A stretch of 64,000 bases of DNA from DATAUD01 sp036268455. GTDB lineage: Bacteria > Verrucomicrobiota > Verrucomicrobiia > Limisphaerales > Palsa-1400. The stretch lies in NCBI GenBank assembly GCA_036268455.1, contig DATAUD010000105.1:1-64000 (forward strand), written 5' to 3'. Below the pieces are notes generated by a model. That model ran no database searches, was not told where the DNA came from, and saw nothing but the letters and a program-made list of their open reading frames with translations. Below are positions 10,201 through 17,657 of the stretch, one piece after another (position 1 is the stretch's first letter; every line of letters starts with the position of its first letter). A program made the translations under genes and the position numbers.

Positions 10201-10718
10201 CCGGCGGCGGGAGCACCGTCATTGCCGGGACGCTCCATAGCGCGCCGAACCGGACTTTTCTAATTGACGTTTATCGCAACATCGCGCCCGATCTCTCCGG
10301 CTTTGGCCAGGGCCAATTTCCAGCGGGAGCGACATCGCTGCAAACCGATGCCGGCGGGAATGGCTCGTTTTCAATATCGCTGGCCGGTTCGTTTGCGGGC
10401 CAATATTTTAGCGCTACCGCGACTGACGCCACAACTGGCGACACGAGCGAATTCAGCTTTGACATTGTTGCAACCAACGCGGCCAACCCAGGTCCCGGCG
10501 GATTTTCGGGGCCGTTCATCTGGAGCAGCAACGGGTTCTCGTTCGATCTTTCCGGGCCGACTAACCAAAACTACACAGTCGAAGTTGCAACGAATCTTTC
10601 CGCGCAGCCTGTTCTTTGGTCGCCGCTCACCAATTTTTTCGCCACGACAGTTCCCGTGCGAATTCTCGACACCAACATCGCCCCGCCGGCCCGTTTCTAC
10701 CGCATCGTTACGCCATAA
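7251..10718 (+). CDS. Secreted astacin-like zinc protease fused to a parallel beta-helix
   Basis: 1155 residues with an N-terminal signal peptide (hydrophobic GAFLFFWTICCLQTLSAA). The astacin (M12A) catalytic domain has the zinc site HETGHLLGFQHE at residues 123-134 and the Met-turn SVMHYS around Met201. From about residue 260 a GGLGSLRAAIYFAN segment (CSLREAI-like) opens a long right-handed beta-helix. It holds about eight copies of a 65-75 residue repeat keyed by GN(Y/F)IG..xDGT.A(I/L).NG..GI and N.IGG. The C-terminus ends in an Ig-like or anchor-like domain of uncertain type. It is likely an extracellular protein that binds and cleaves a polymer or matrix protein (inference). The start ATG follows the previous stop by two bases, which hints at readthrough, but no clear own promoter is visible. 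Confidence 0.85.
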   Translation: MNTGPRRVFGKMGGAFLFFWTICCLQTLSAANFYQGVATNTLPWPGGIIPYVFTTNVTSAEQTVYLDGMKEWELAANIHFVPRTTETYYVILDLDFTEGTNTYYASDPPVMTIDNLSRAQICHETGHLLGFQHEHVRIDRDDYIVVNFTNIEGYTSGQGSSSTNLSDESGGGEAGDGSPASLYLIDTNSTPNGAYDFESVMHYSRTLYSIDPATLDVIDPLSPYVYKYYNRIGNFALSVGDRASAAYLYGPPTAPLTNVVTTTADGGLGSLRAAIYFANDHPGTAIRFDIATNDPGFSNGVYTIFVSGQLPPLVADGTVIDATTQPGYAGQPIVALDGSQIIPEVEFTVSGLYLYSGNCAVRGLAFDNFSLPGLSILYNYAVGNHIENCYIGLAPDGVTVASNGYEGIAIDAGAHANVIGGTNAALGNVISGNGGYGITITSSNTVGNIVAGNYIGLNADGTAAITNLLSGIGIWGGSSSNVIGLPAAGNVLSGNGQYGVFIGDSNTMDTVVAGNYVGTDGSGTFAVPNGYGGVGVLGGANNVTIGPGNVLSGNANAGLWLDGPGITNNVVEGNFIGVNASGTAAIPNGWTGIYILAGSSGNTIGGTAPGDGNVISGNVSEGVFISDPGTTNNFAQGNFIGCGPFGTNAIGNGYTGVGIWSGAAFNLIGGTNAAQRNYISGGAGNGISMGGSNVTGNLISGNFIGTTPDGMDALGNQGIGVYVESGPQSNLIGGALAGAGNLISANGGDGIQLWGPGTEFNTVQGNLVGADVTGKDGLGNYGSGLSIISGPELNTIGGATDAARNIFSGNQNGLYLFDATNNLVEGDYIGTDVSGETALSNGSQGVLLIGGSESNQLTGNVIAGNVNNGIYISDSGTGTNFVQANKIGVAADGVTALGNGNQGIFIFGDSSGNVIGFDVSGNGAGNIIADNTDEGVIIYTNSVGNTIRGNSIFGNGQLGINLVAGPPPGPNDLQSYPVLNSASAGGGSTVIAGTLHSAPNRTFLIDVYRNIAPDLSGFGQGQFPAGATSLQTDAGGNGSFSISLAGSFAGQYFSATATDATTGDTSEFSFDIVATNAANPGPGGFSGPFIWSSNGFSFDLSGPTNQNYTVEVATNLSAQPVLWSPLTNFFATTVPVRILDTNIAPPARFYRIVTP

Positions 10719-10793
10719 CGGGGCGGCGCGACCTAAAAACGTAACCTGGATGTTGCTTTCCCGCCGTTGTCAAGCGCGTGCGGCGCTGATTAG

Positions 10794-11189
10794 GTGGATG
10801 GCATGAGAAAGCGGATTCTTCTTGTGGCGAGCGAAACCGACATCATCCAATCTGTTCCGGTGACACTCAGGCTGGCCGGACACAGGGTCGCCCTGGCCAA
10901 GTGTGGACTCCAGGCGATCAAACAGGCGCGGACGTTGTTGCCGGACCTGGTTTTGGTCGATTCTCTATTGCCGGACATGGACGGCGCGACGGTGGTGGAT
11001 ATTTTACGGCGGCTGCCCTCGACGTGGGATGTGCGAACGATGTTGTTCAAGCCACGATGGGTGCGGCAATCCGTAGGCAAGGAAGGGCAACTCGAACCGC
11101 AAACAGAATTACTGGTGCAGGTTGGCGAAGCCCTGGCGCTCTGCCAGGCGGCAACGGACACCCCTGAACCAGAGATGGAGGCGATGTAA
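10794..11189 (+). CDS. Single-domain response-regulator receiver protein
   Basis: About 131 residues from GTG 10794, or 128 from ATG 10803. KRILLVASETD is beta1 with a displaced acidic pair. LVLVDSLLPDMDG holds the phospho-acceptor Asp. The usual Thr/Lys switch region is degenerate (TMLFKPRW). There is no output domain. No kinase lies nearby, so partner and function are unknown. The departure from the usual VDDD pocket leaves phosphorylation uncertain. Confidence 0.75.
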   Translation: MDGMRKRILLVASETDIIQSVPVTLRLAGHRVALAKCGLQAIKQARTLLPDLVLVDSLLPDMDGATVVDILRRLPSTWDVRTMLFKPRWVRQSVGKEGQLEPQTELLVQVGEALALCQAATDTPEPEMEAM

Positions 11190-11275
11190 GGGTTTGCCTT
11201 GCAACGGAAATATGTTTTCGCCTTGCAGACAATAAGTTTCGGCTAAACTAAACTACGGCAACCAGATTGACGACC

Positions 11276-11473
11276 ATGCAACCAAGTCCGCAGATGCCCT
11301 TAGCGGTGTTGATTTCCATCTGCCTGATCGTTTATTTGATCGCCGTCACCCTAATGTTCCGTTCAGACAAGCTCGGACGTCGCCGCCGCTGGCTTCCGCT
11401 TGATTTTGTTTGGGTTCCATTGGGCGGGTTGACCGTGGTTTCTCTTGTGGCCCTTTGGTGGCACCTGAAATAG
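11276..11473 (+). CDS. Small two-helix membrane protein, unknown function
   Basis: 65 residues from the ATG at 11276; a TTG at 11267 also keeps the frame. Two hydrophobic segments (MPLAVLISICLIVYLIAVTL and LDFVWVPLGGLTVVSLVAL) are separated by a short basic loop RSDKLGRRRR. Together with length and coding-like composition, this supports a small inner-membrane protein. No family is recognised. It lies just before the flavoprotein-MMPL operon, but with a 106-base gap. Confidence 0.55.
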   Translation: MQPSPQMPLAVLISICLIVYLIAVTLMFRSDKLGRRRRWLPLDFVWVPLGGLTVVSLVALWWHLK

Positions 11474-11579
11474 CCCGCCGGCAGTCCTTCCAACTCAAGC
11501 TAGTGGCAAATCGCCCCACTCGACATCGCTTTGCCTGCAAGGTAGTGTTTTCCGATATGGACACAGGGGTTCGGTCTTC

Positions 11580-12836
11580 ATGAACCACGAAAATTACGAC
11601 GCGCTAGTTATTGGCGGCGGTCCTGGCGGAAGCACCGCCGCGGCTTATCTTGCCCGCGCCGGCAAGAAGGCTCTGCTTTTGGAGAAGGAAGTGTTTCCCC
11701 GCTTCCATGTTGGCGAATCGTTGCTGCCGTACAACATGCGGATTTTTAAAGAGCTGGGCGTCGTGCCGGCTTTGGAAGCCGCGGGCTTTCCCAAAAAGTT
11801 CGGCGCGCAATTTGAACTCGGCGACGGTTCCAAATGCGTCGGATTCGTTTTCCGTGATGGAAAATTCACAAAAGAAACCGAGTCCTTTCAAGTCGAACGC
11901 TCCATCTTCGACCACATCCTCCTTAAAAACTCCCGGAGCCTGGGTGTGGACGCCCGCGAAGGCTGGACAGTTTGCCGGGTGGAAACGAATCCGAACGGCG
12001 CGACGATTCAGGCTGTCGGCCCATCTGGAAAAAGCGCGACTTTTACCGGGTCTTTTATTGTGGACGCCAGCGGTCGCGGTAATTTGACCGGCAATCAGCT
12101 CGGCCTCCGCGTCATGCAGCCGGGCTTGAAGAAACTCGCGCTTTTCGGGCATTTTTACGATGTCGAACTGGATCCCGGCGAGCGGCGGGGAGACACGATA
12201 ATCACCCGGCTTTCCAATAAATGGTTCTGGTTTATCCCCGTTTCGCCTGTCAAGACGAGCGTCGGATGCGTCATGGACAAGGACGAGTATGCCCGGTGGA
12301 AAGGAACGCCTGACGAGTTTTTCCAACAGGTCATCAACTCAAGTCCCCCCGCCGTCAGGCGGATGAAAAAAGCGCGGATGGCCGAGCCTCTGCAAGCAAC
12401 CGCCGATTTTTCCTATCACAACAGCCGCCTGACCGAAGGGCGATTGCTGCGCGTTGGCGACGCCGCCGGGTTTCTGGACCCGATTTTCTCATCCGGCGTT
12501 TTTATGGCCATGCTATCGGGAAAGCTGGGGGCGGAGGCAATCCTCGAGTCGATGAGCAACGGCGGTGGAGACCGTCCGCTGAAGCGCTACGAGAAAAGGT
12601 TTTTCCGCGCGTTAAAATTTTATTGGGAAATGATCGAAGGCTTCTACACAACGCCTTTTATGGAGGTGTTCATGGAGCCTCGCGAAAAATGGAATCTTCC
12701 CGCCGCCGTCAACGCGGCCCTGGCCGGCGAACTTCGCGGCGATTGGCGTCTTCAGTGGCGCATGCGCCTTTTTTTCCTTCTGATCAAATTGCAAGGCCGG
12801 TGGCCATTCCTCCCCCGCATTCATTTTCCATCCTAG
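11580..12836 (+). CDS. FAD-dependent oxidoreductase, tryptophan-halogenase/geranylgeranyl-reductase-like
   Basis: 418 residues. The FAD-binding GxGxxG is in ALVIGGGPGGSTAAAYLA at the N-terminus. EKEVFPRFHVGESLLP is typical of halogenase-like and GGR-like flavoproteins. SGRGNLTGNQLG, WFWFIPVS and GDAAGFLDPIFSSGVFMAM (FAD pyrophosphate region) follow in order. The exact reaction cannot be read: the halogenase GWxWxIP-type motif is represented only by NKWFWFIPV, so it may instead be a desaturase/reductase of lipid or polyene chains. It is the first gene of an operon with a lipoprotein, an MMPL-acyltransferase fusion, a LolA-like protein and a FabZ-like protein. That context resembles aryl-polyene-type clusters, where such flavoproteins occur. 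Confidence 0.85.
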   Translation: MNHENYDALVIGGGPGGSTAAAYLARAGKKALLLEKEVFPRFHVGESLLPYNMRIFKELGVVPALEAAGFPKKFGAQFELGDGSKCVGFVFRDGKFTKETESFQVERSIFDHILLKNSRSLGVDAREGWTVCRVETNPNGATIQAVGPSGKSATFTGSFIVDASGRGNLTGNQLGLRVMQPGLKKLALFGHFYDVELDPGERRGDTIITRLSNKWFWFIPVSPVKTSVGCVMDKDEYARWKGTPDEFFQQVINSSPPAVRRMKKARMAEPLQATADFSYHNSRLTEGRLLRVGDAAGFLDPIFSSGVFMAMLSGKLGAEAILESMSNGGGDRPLKRYEKRFFRALKFYWEMIEGFYTTPFMEVFMEPREKWNLPAAVNAALAGELRGDWRLQWRMRLFFLLIKLQGRWPFLPRIHFPS

Positions 12837-12842
12837 TAATTC

Positions 12843-13301
12843 ATGCGCAATCTGTTATTATATTTGACTCTGCTCTGTTTTTGCGGATGTTACAGCCATC
12901 GTCCCTATTCGTGGCCTTCCTACAATCTTTCGGAACCGGGCTGGCGGGTCTGGAACGGCCAGGCTGTCTGGAAACCGATGAAGACGATTCCCGAACTGAC
13001 TGGTGACGTCGTGGTTGCTGTCAATACGAACGGCGATGCCCTTGTGCAGTTCTCGAAAACCATTCCCTTCGCCACCGCGCGTCTCGATGGGCGTCACTGG
13101 CAGATCGAATTTCCCGCCGGCAATCGTGTTTATTCGGGGCATTATCCGCTGCCCGGTCACTTTGCGTGGTTTCAATTGCCCGCGCTCGCCGAAGGAAATT
13201 CTCTTTCCAAAGGATGGGTTGAAAAGGGAAATCTCGACCAATGGGAAGTCTCCCGGCGGCACGGCAGCGAAACGCTGCGCGGCTATTTGGGCGCCCAATG
13301 A
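12843..13301 (+). CDS. Putative lipoprotein in export operon
   Basis: 152 residues. The hydrophobic N-terminus MRNLLLYLTLLCFCGCYSH resembles a lipoprotein signal with a Cys at about residue 16, although the lipobox is not perfect. The mature part is rich in Trp, Tyr and Pro and has no recognised domain. It begins six bases after the flavoprotein stop, and its TGA overlaps the ATG of the MMPL gene (ATGA at 13298-13301). An envelope role with the exporter is inferred from context. Confidence 0.7.
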   Translation: MRNLLLYLTLLCFCGCYSHRPYSWPSYNLSEPGWRVWNGQAVWKPMKTIPELTGDVVVAVNTNGDALVQFSKTIPFATARLDGRHWQIEFPAGNRVYSGHYPLPGHFAWFQLPALAEGNSLSKGWVEKGNLDQWEVSRRHGSETLRGYLGAQ

Positions 13302-16300
13302 AAACCGCGCGCCGCTGGTTTATAGCCGTTTTGCTCCTGGCAATCATCGCGGGCTGTTTTCGTTTGCATTTCGGCGTTCAAATCCTGGACCTCCTCCCCG
13401 GTCGTCTCAAGGTCGTCGAGGGCCTCAAGCTCTACCAGGACAATTTCTCCAATAACCGCGAATTGATTGTCTCTTTGCGCATGGCCGACGCGGCAAGCGC
13501 CAGTGCCGCCGCGGAATCGCTGGCGTCGGCCCTTCGCGCGCAAAGTAATTTGGTCCAAACCGTCCGATGGCAGGCGGCGTGGATGGAGGAACCGACGCAG
13601 TCCGCGGAATTGCTGGCGTACATGTGGTTCAATCAATCGCCCGCCGATTTTCAAGCGCTTGCGGACCGGCTGACTGTGACAAATCTTCCCAATGTAATCG
13701 AGTCCACCAAGGAAACCCTGGCGACTTCGTTTTCCCCGGCTGATCTCGCGCGGCTTGCCTACGATCCCTATGGACTGACTTCGTTGCCGGAATCCACGAT
13801 GGCGCAAGTCCCGCAATCGCTCCGTGATCAGAATTGGTTTGCGTCGGCGGACGGGACGTATCATGTGCTTTTCGTTCAGGCCCGCCCGGCGCTGGCTAGT
13901 TATTCGGAGAGCATCGCGTGGGTCGATTCCATTCACCGCGTCGTTAACGACTGGCAGGGCAGCAATCCAAAGTTTTCGCAAGCGCGGCTGGCCTTTACCG
14001 GGCCGCCCGCATTCGCCGCCGAAATCGCCACTGGCATGAGGCACGACCTGACTTCCTCCGTGCTCGGAACGCTCGTCTTTATTGCGCTGTTGTTTTGGAT
14101 CGCGTACCGCAATTGGCGCCCGTTGATTTTGATTATCGTGCTGCTAATTCTCATCGTCGGAGTCGCGCTGGCGCTCGGTGGTTTGGCCCTGGGCACGCTT
14201 AATGTGGTGAGCCTTGGATTTGGGGGAATTCTTCTTGGCATCACGGCGGATTACGCGCTCGTCCTTTACCAGTCCTCGCTTGCCAACCGCGATAACGACC
14301 CGGCTTCCGCGCGTCGCAAAGTGGCCGGAGGAATTCTCTGGTCGGCCGCCACCACCGCGGGGGCATTTCTGCTCTTGTGGATCAGCGGATTTCCTGGGCT
14401 GGCGCAATTGGGGACTCTTGCCGCGCTCGGGTTGATCTTTGGCGCAATTCTCATCTTGACGTTCTTTCCGATGGCTTTCAAATTCTCGGAGAGTCACCGC
14501 AAAATTCCGCGTCTTCCCGCATTTACCCGCACCAGAGGTTTCGTCGTGGCAAGCACGGTTTTTGTAATTGTTTTTGTCATCGTGGGCTGGGCCTGGAGGC
14601 GGCCTGTCATCGACTACACCGCCGACGCCATGCAGCCCGTCAACAGCCAGCCTTACGCCGCCCTAAAGGAAATGGAACGGGAATTGGGGCAGATTGAGGA
14701 GCCGTATATTGCGGTGGTGCGCGGAAAAACGGTGGAGGATGTCCTTCGGCGTCTCACCGTCTTGAACACTTCGTTGACCAACGCCGTTGGACACAAGGAA
14801 ATTTCGTCGTTCATGCTGCCGGTTTTGCTTTGGCCGCGGACGGACGCGCAATCGGCCAACCGGCGGACGGCGGAGCAATTGTGGCAGGAGCGAAGCGCGT
14901 TGCACGAGGCCGCGTTGACCAACGGGTTTTCAAGTAATGCGCTTGTTTTGACCGATGCGCTTCTCAAATCGTGGCACGAGGCCGCGCAGTCGCCCGGAGT
15001 TTTTTGGCCCACCAACGATATGAGCAGTTGGATTCTGCAACGCGCGGTTGCGCGCAAAACCAACGAGTTCCTGGCGATGGGCCCGGTTTATCCGAACAAG
15101 GGCGAATCCGCCAGCGCCGCGGCGGGGCTGGAGCGGCTGATCCCTTCCGACGAAACGTGGCTGGCCGGATGGCAGCCGCTGGCGGGCGAATTGTTGCGCA
15201 TGATTGGGAGGAAGCTGATTTGGATGCTCGGCGGAATCCTGGTTCTTCTGGCGCTCGCTCTCCGCTTGGCGCTGGGACGATGGATCGAAGTCGGTTTGGG
15301 ATTTTGCGCGCTTGGATTGAGCGCGTTGTGGCTGTGCGCATTCATGCAAATGATGGGATGGTCATGGAATCTGTTCAACGTCATGGCGCTTCCGCTGCTT
15401 CTGGGGGCGGGTGTGGATTACACAATTTTAATGCAACTGGCGTTGCGCCGGCATCGCGGCGATCTCGCGGCGGCGCACCGTGAAATCGGCGTCGCACTGG
15501 TCTTGAGCTGCGCGACGGCGGCGGTCGGCTTTGGATCGCTTTCATGGGCCAGCAACGAGGGGCTGGCTGGGCTTGGACGCGTCAGCGCCGTCGGCATCCT
15601 GGCGACCGGATTTGTCGCCATTTTCCTTCTGCCATTCTGGGGGCCGCGCAATGAATACGCCGGGGATGCGCCGAGCCGGCCACCAAAAATTTACAGCGCA
15701 ATTTCCTGGAACTTTGGTTTGAAAATCGCGCGGCTCGTTCCGCGGCGGCTGCTCTACGCGGCGGCTGAATTTCTTTCCGTCTGTTATTGTTGGACGCACG
15801 AAGATCGCCGTGAGGTCGTTGTCGAAAATCTCTTGCCGGTGCTGAACAGCAGGGCGAAGGCGGAAAAGGCCTGTTCGGAATTGTTCCGAAATTTCGGCCG
15901 CAAGCTCGTGGATTTGTGGCGTTGCGAAGCGGGATTGCCCGCCGCGCCCCTGATCACTGAGTTCGTCGGCGCGGAGGCGTTGCTCGATGCGCACAGGCGC
16001 AAACAAGGCGTTTTGCTGGTGACGCCCCACCTCGGCAATTGGGAAGTTGGCGGTTATGCCCTGGCGGCGCGCGGCATCAAATTGCACGTTGTCACCTTAA
16101 GCGAACCCGCGGCGGGTCTGACGGAAACCCGGGCGGAAGCGCGGGCACGGAATGGGATCGAAACTATTGTGGTGGGCGACGATCCGTTTGGTTTCGTGCC
16201 CATCATCAAGCTGCTGCAGGACGGCGCGGTCATGGCCATCCTACCGGATCGTCCCTTGGAATCGTCTCGTGTAACTGTCGATTTTTTTGACAAGCCGTTT

Positions 16301-16621
16301 CACGCGGCCATTGCGATCGCGGAGTTGGCGCGCACATCGGGTTGCTTGATCGTCCCGGTTTTTTTGCCGCACACCGGCGACGGTTATCGAATCGAACTGC
16401 TGCCTCCAATCGCGTATGAGCGGGACGAATTGGGAAGCCGCGATGCGCGCCAGCGGCTGACACAACGGATTTTCCGCGCGTTCGAGCCATTTGTCCGGCA
16501 ATACGCCGCCCAGTGGTACCATTTTATTCCCATTTGGCCCCTCGCAAAAACGTATGAAAAAACAATTATTCTCGACACTGCTGGCGTTGACGGCGTTGGC
16601 CGCGGCAGCCGCGCCCGATGA
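13298..16621 (+). CDS. MMPL/RND-like exporter fused to LpxL-type lysophospholipid acyltransferase
   Basis: 1107 residues. The N-terminal part is a full MMPL-type transporter: TM1 at about residues 5-22, then a periplasmic loop. A TM block at about 252-395 includes LGTLNVVSLGFGGILLGITADYALV, followed by a TM near 415, a second loop, and a TM block at about 630-785 with VMALPLLLGAGVDYTILM. From about 805 to the end there is a lipid A acyltransferase-like (LpxL/HtrB family) domain. Its HLGNWE catalytic motif has His911 and Glu916, and further family segments are ILPDRPLESSRVTVDFFDKPF and VPVFLPHTGDGY. The start is coupled to the lipoprotein gene, and the end overlaps the LolA-like gene by 68 bases. 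In aryl-polyene clusters exporter and acyltransferase are usually separate genes. One chain suggests acylation at the membrane directly linked to export (inference). Confidence 0.9.
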   Translation: MKTARRWFIAVLLLAIIAGCFRLHFGVQILDLLPGRLKVVEGLKLYQDNFSNNRELIVSLRMADAASASAAAESLASALRAQSNLVQTVRWQAAWMEEPTQSAELLAYMWFNQSPADFQALADRLTVTNLPNVIESTKETLATSFSPADLARLAYDPYGLTSLPESTMAQVPQSLRDQNWFASADGTYHVLFVQARPALASYSESIAWVDSIHRVVNDWQGSNPKFSQARLAFTGPPAFAAEIATGMRHDLTSSVLGTLVFIALLFWIAYRNWRPLILIIVLLILIVGVALALGGLALGTLNVVSLGFGGILLGITADYALVLYQSSLANRDNDPASARRKVAGGILWSAATTAGAFLLLWISGFPGLAQLGTLAALGLIFGAILILTFFPMAFKFSESHRKIPRLPAFTRTRGFVVASTVFVIVFVIVGWAWRRPVIDYTADAMQPVNSQPYAALKEMERELGQIEEPYIAVVRGKTVEDVLRRLTVLNTSLTNAVGHKEISSFMLPVLLWPRTDAQSANRRTAEQLWQERSALHEAALTNGFSSNALVLTDALLKSWHEAAQSPGVFWPTNDMSSWILQRAVARKTNEFLAMGPVYPNKGESASAAAGLERLIPSDETWLAGWQPLAGELLRMIGRKLIWMLGGILVLLALALRLALGRWIEVGLGFCALGLSALWLCAFMQMMGWSWNLFNVMALPLLLGAGVDYTILMQLALRRHRGDLAAAHREIGVALVLSCATAAVGFGSLSWASNEGLAGLGRVSAVGILATGFVAIFLLPFWGPRNEYAGDAPSRPPKIYSAISWNFGLKIARLVPRRLLYAAAEFLSVCYCWTHEDRREVVVENLLPVLNSRAKAEKACSELFRNFGRKLVDLWRCEAGLPAAPLITEFVGAEALLDAHRRKQGVLLVTPHLGNWEVGGYALAARGIKLHVVTLSEPAAGLTETRAEARARNGIETIVVGDDPFGFVPIIKLLQDGAVMAILPDRPLESSRVTVDFFDKPFHAAIAIAELARTSGCLIVPVFLPHTGDGYRIELLPPIAYERDELGSRDARQRLTQRIFRAFEPFVRQYAAQWYHFIPIWPLAKTYEKTIILDTAGVDGVGRGSRAR

Positions 16622-17228
16622 CCAATTGGTGAATGACTGGATCGCCGCGCAAGCCAGCGCGCACTCGTGGAAGGCGGACTTCAAGCAAATCCGCGAGTTG
16701 AAGGCGCTGACTCAACCGTTGGTGGCGACGGGCAAAATCTGGTTTGTCGCGCCTCACCGCATTCGGTGGGAAGTGATGAAGCCCGCGCCCAGCATAGCCG
16801 TGATGGATAACGACGAATTGACCGTTGTGTTTCCCAAATTAAAACGCGCGGAAAAATATTCGCTTGCCCAGTTGCGCACGGGGCCGTGGAAGGATTTGCT
16901 GGGGTTGCTCGACACTGGTTTTCCGCGCAGCCGCGCCGACTTCGAGCAGCAATTCCTCGTCCGTGACGTGATTCCAATTCCCGGCGGAAAGCGCATGATC
17001 ATCCAGCCTAAATCAACGCTGGTGCAAAAGTACATGCCGGAGGTGGATATTGATGTTCGCACGCCGGACCTGGCGCTGCTGGCGACGACCATGGTTTTCA
17101 TTGACGGGTCGCATTTGAGAAATGAGTTTACGAACCAGGAGAAAAATCCCCAAATCGACGACGCTTTGTTTCATCCCACGCTGGGGCCGGATTATAAAAT
17201 CATCCAGCCGCTTTCAGGCGCTCAATGA
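16554..17228 (+). CDS. LolA-like periplasmic outer-membrane lipoprotein/lipid carrier
   Basis: 224 residues from ATG 16554; the frame is open further upstream, but the signal peptide MKKQLFSTLLALTALAAAAA begins here. The mature part matches the LolA fold pattern: SWKADFKQIRELKALTQPLVATGKIWF, then APHRIRWEV (the FxQ..L...G.l.f..P...RW pattern), and a late DVRTPDLALLATTMVFIDGS strand region. It probably shuttles a lipid product across the periplasm for the adjacent MMPL exporter rather than acting as the housekeeping LolA (inference from context). Its TGA overlaps the next ATG. Confidence 0.85.
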   Translation: MKKQLFSTLLALTALAAAAAPDDQLVNDWIAAQASAHSWKADFKQIRELKALTQPLVATGKIWFVAPHRIRWEVMKPAPSIAVMDNDELTVVFPKLKRAEKYSLAQLRTGPWKDLLGLLDTGFPRSRADFEQQFLVRDVIPIPGGKRMIIQPKSTLVQKYMPEVDIDVRTPDLALLATTMVFIDGSHLRNEFTNQEKNPQIDDALFHPTLGPDYKIIQPLSGAQ

Positions 17229-17647
17229 ATGCGGCGCTGTCAAATCTGCCGCACGGCCAGGAATTTCGTTTTTTGGACAATGTGCCGGCGCTTGAACCGG
17301 GCAAAAGCGGGGCGGGGGAATATACCGTGCGGGGCGATGAGCCGTTCCTGCGCGGGCATTTTCCGGGCGCGCCGATTTTTCCCGGGGTGCTGCTCATCGA
17401 GGCCGCCGCGCAATTGGCGGGTTGCGTTGCGCAGAGCGATCCGGCGGTCCCGCCGTTGCGGGATTTGAAGTTGACAGCGATTCGCAATGCGAAGATCACC
17501 GGCACGGCGCGTCCCGGCCAGACGATTCGGCTCACCGCGGCCATCCTCGCGCGGATGGGCAACCTGGTCCAGGCTTCCGCCAGCGCATCCGTCGATGGCG
17601 TAACCGTCTTGCAGACCGAGTTGACGCTGGCGGGCGCGACCGGTTAG
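17225..17647 (+). CDS. FabZ-like 3-hydroxyacyl-ACP dehydratase (hot-dog fold)
   Basis: 140 residues. FLRGHFPGAPIFPGVLLIEA carries the FabZ catalytic pair His45 and Glu59 with the standard 14-residue spacing. The rest, including QTIRLTAAILARMGNLVQASASASVDG, fits the hot-dog strands. Its place at the end of an exporter operon, rather than beside fab or lpx genes, suggests a specialised chain-dehydrating role as in polyene synthesis (inference). It starts with a 4-base overlap to the LolA-like gene. Confidence 0.88.
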   Translation: MNAALSNLPHGQEFRFLDNVPALEPGKSGAGEYTVRGDEPFLRGHFPGAPIFPGVLLIEAAAQLAGCVAQSDPAVPPLRDLKLTAIRNAKITGTARPGQTIRLTAAILARMGNLVQASASASVDGVTVLQTELTLAGATG

Positions 17648-17657
17648 CCTTGGCGGC

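Noticed and set aside
11580..12836. Assignment of the flavoprotein as a true tryptophan halogenase
   Set aside because: The GWxWxIP halogenase motif is not clearly present and the catalytic Lys cannot be confirmed without alignment. The name was kept broad.
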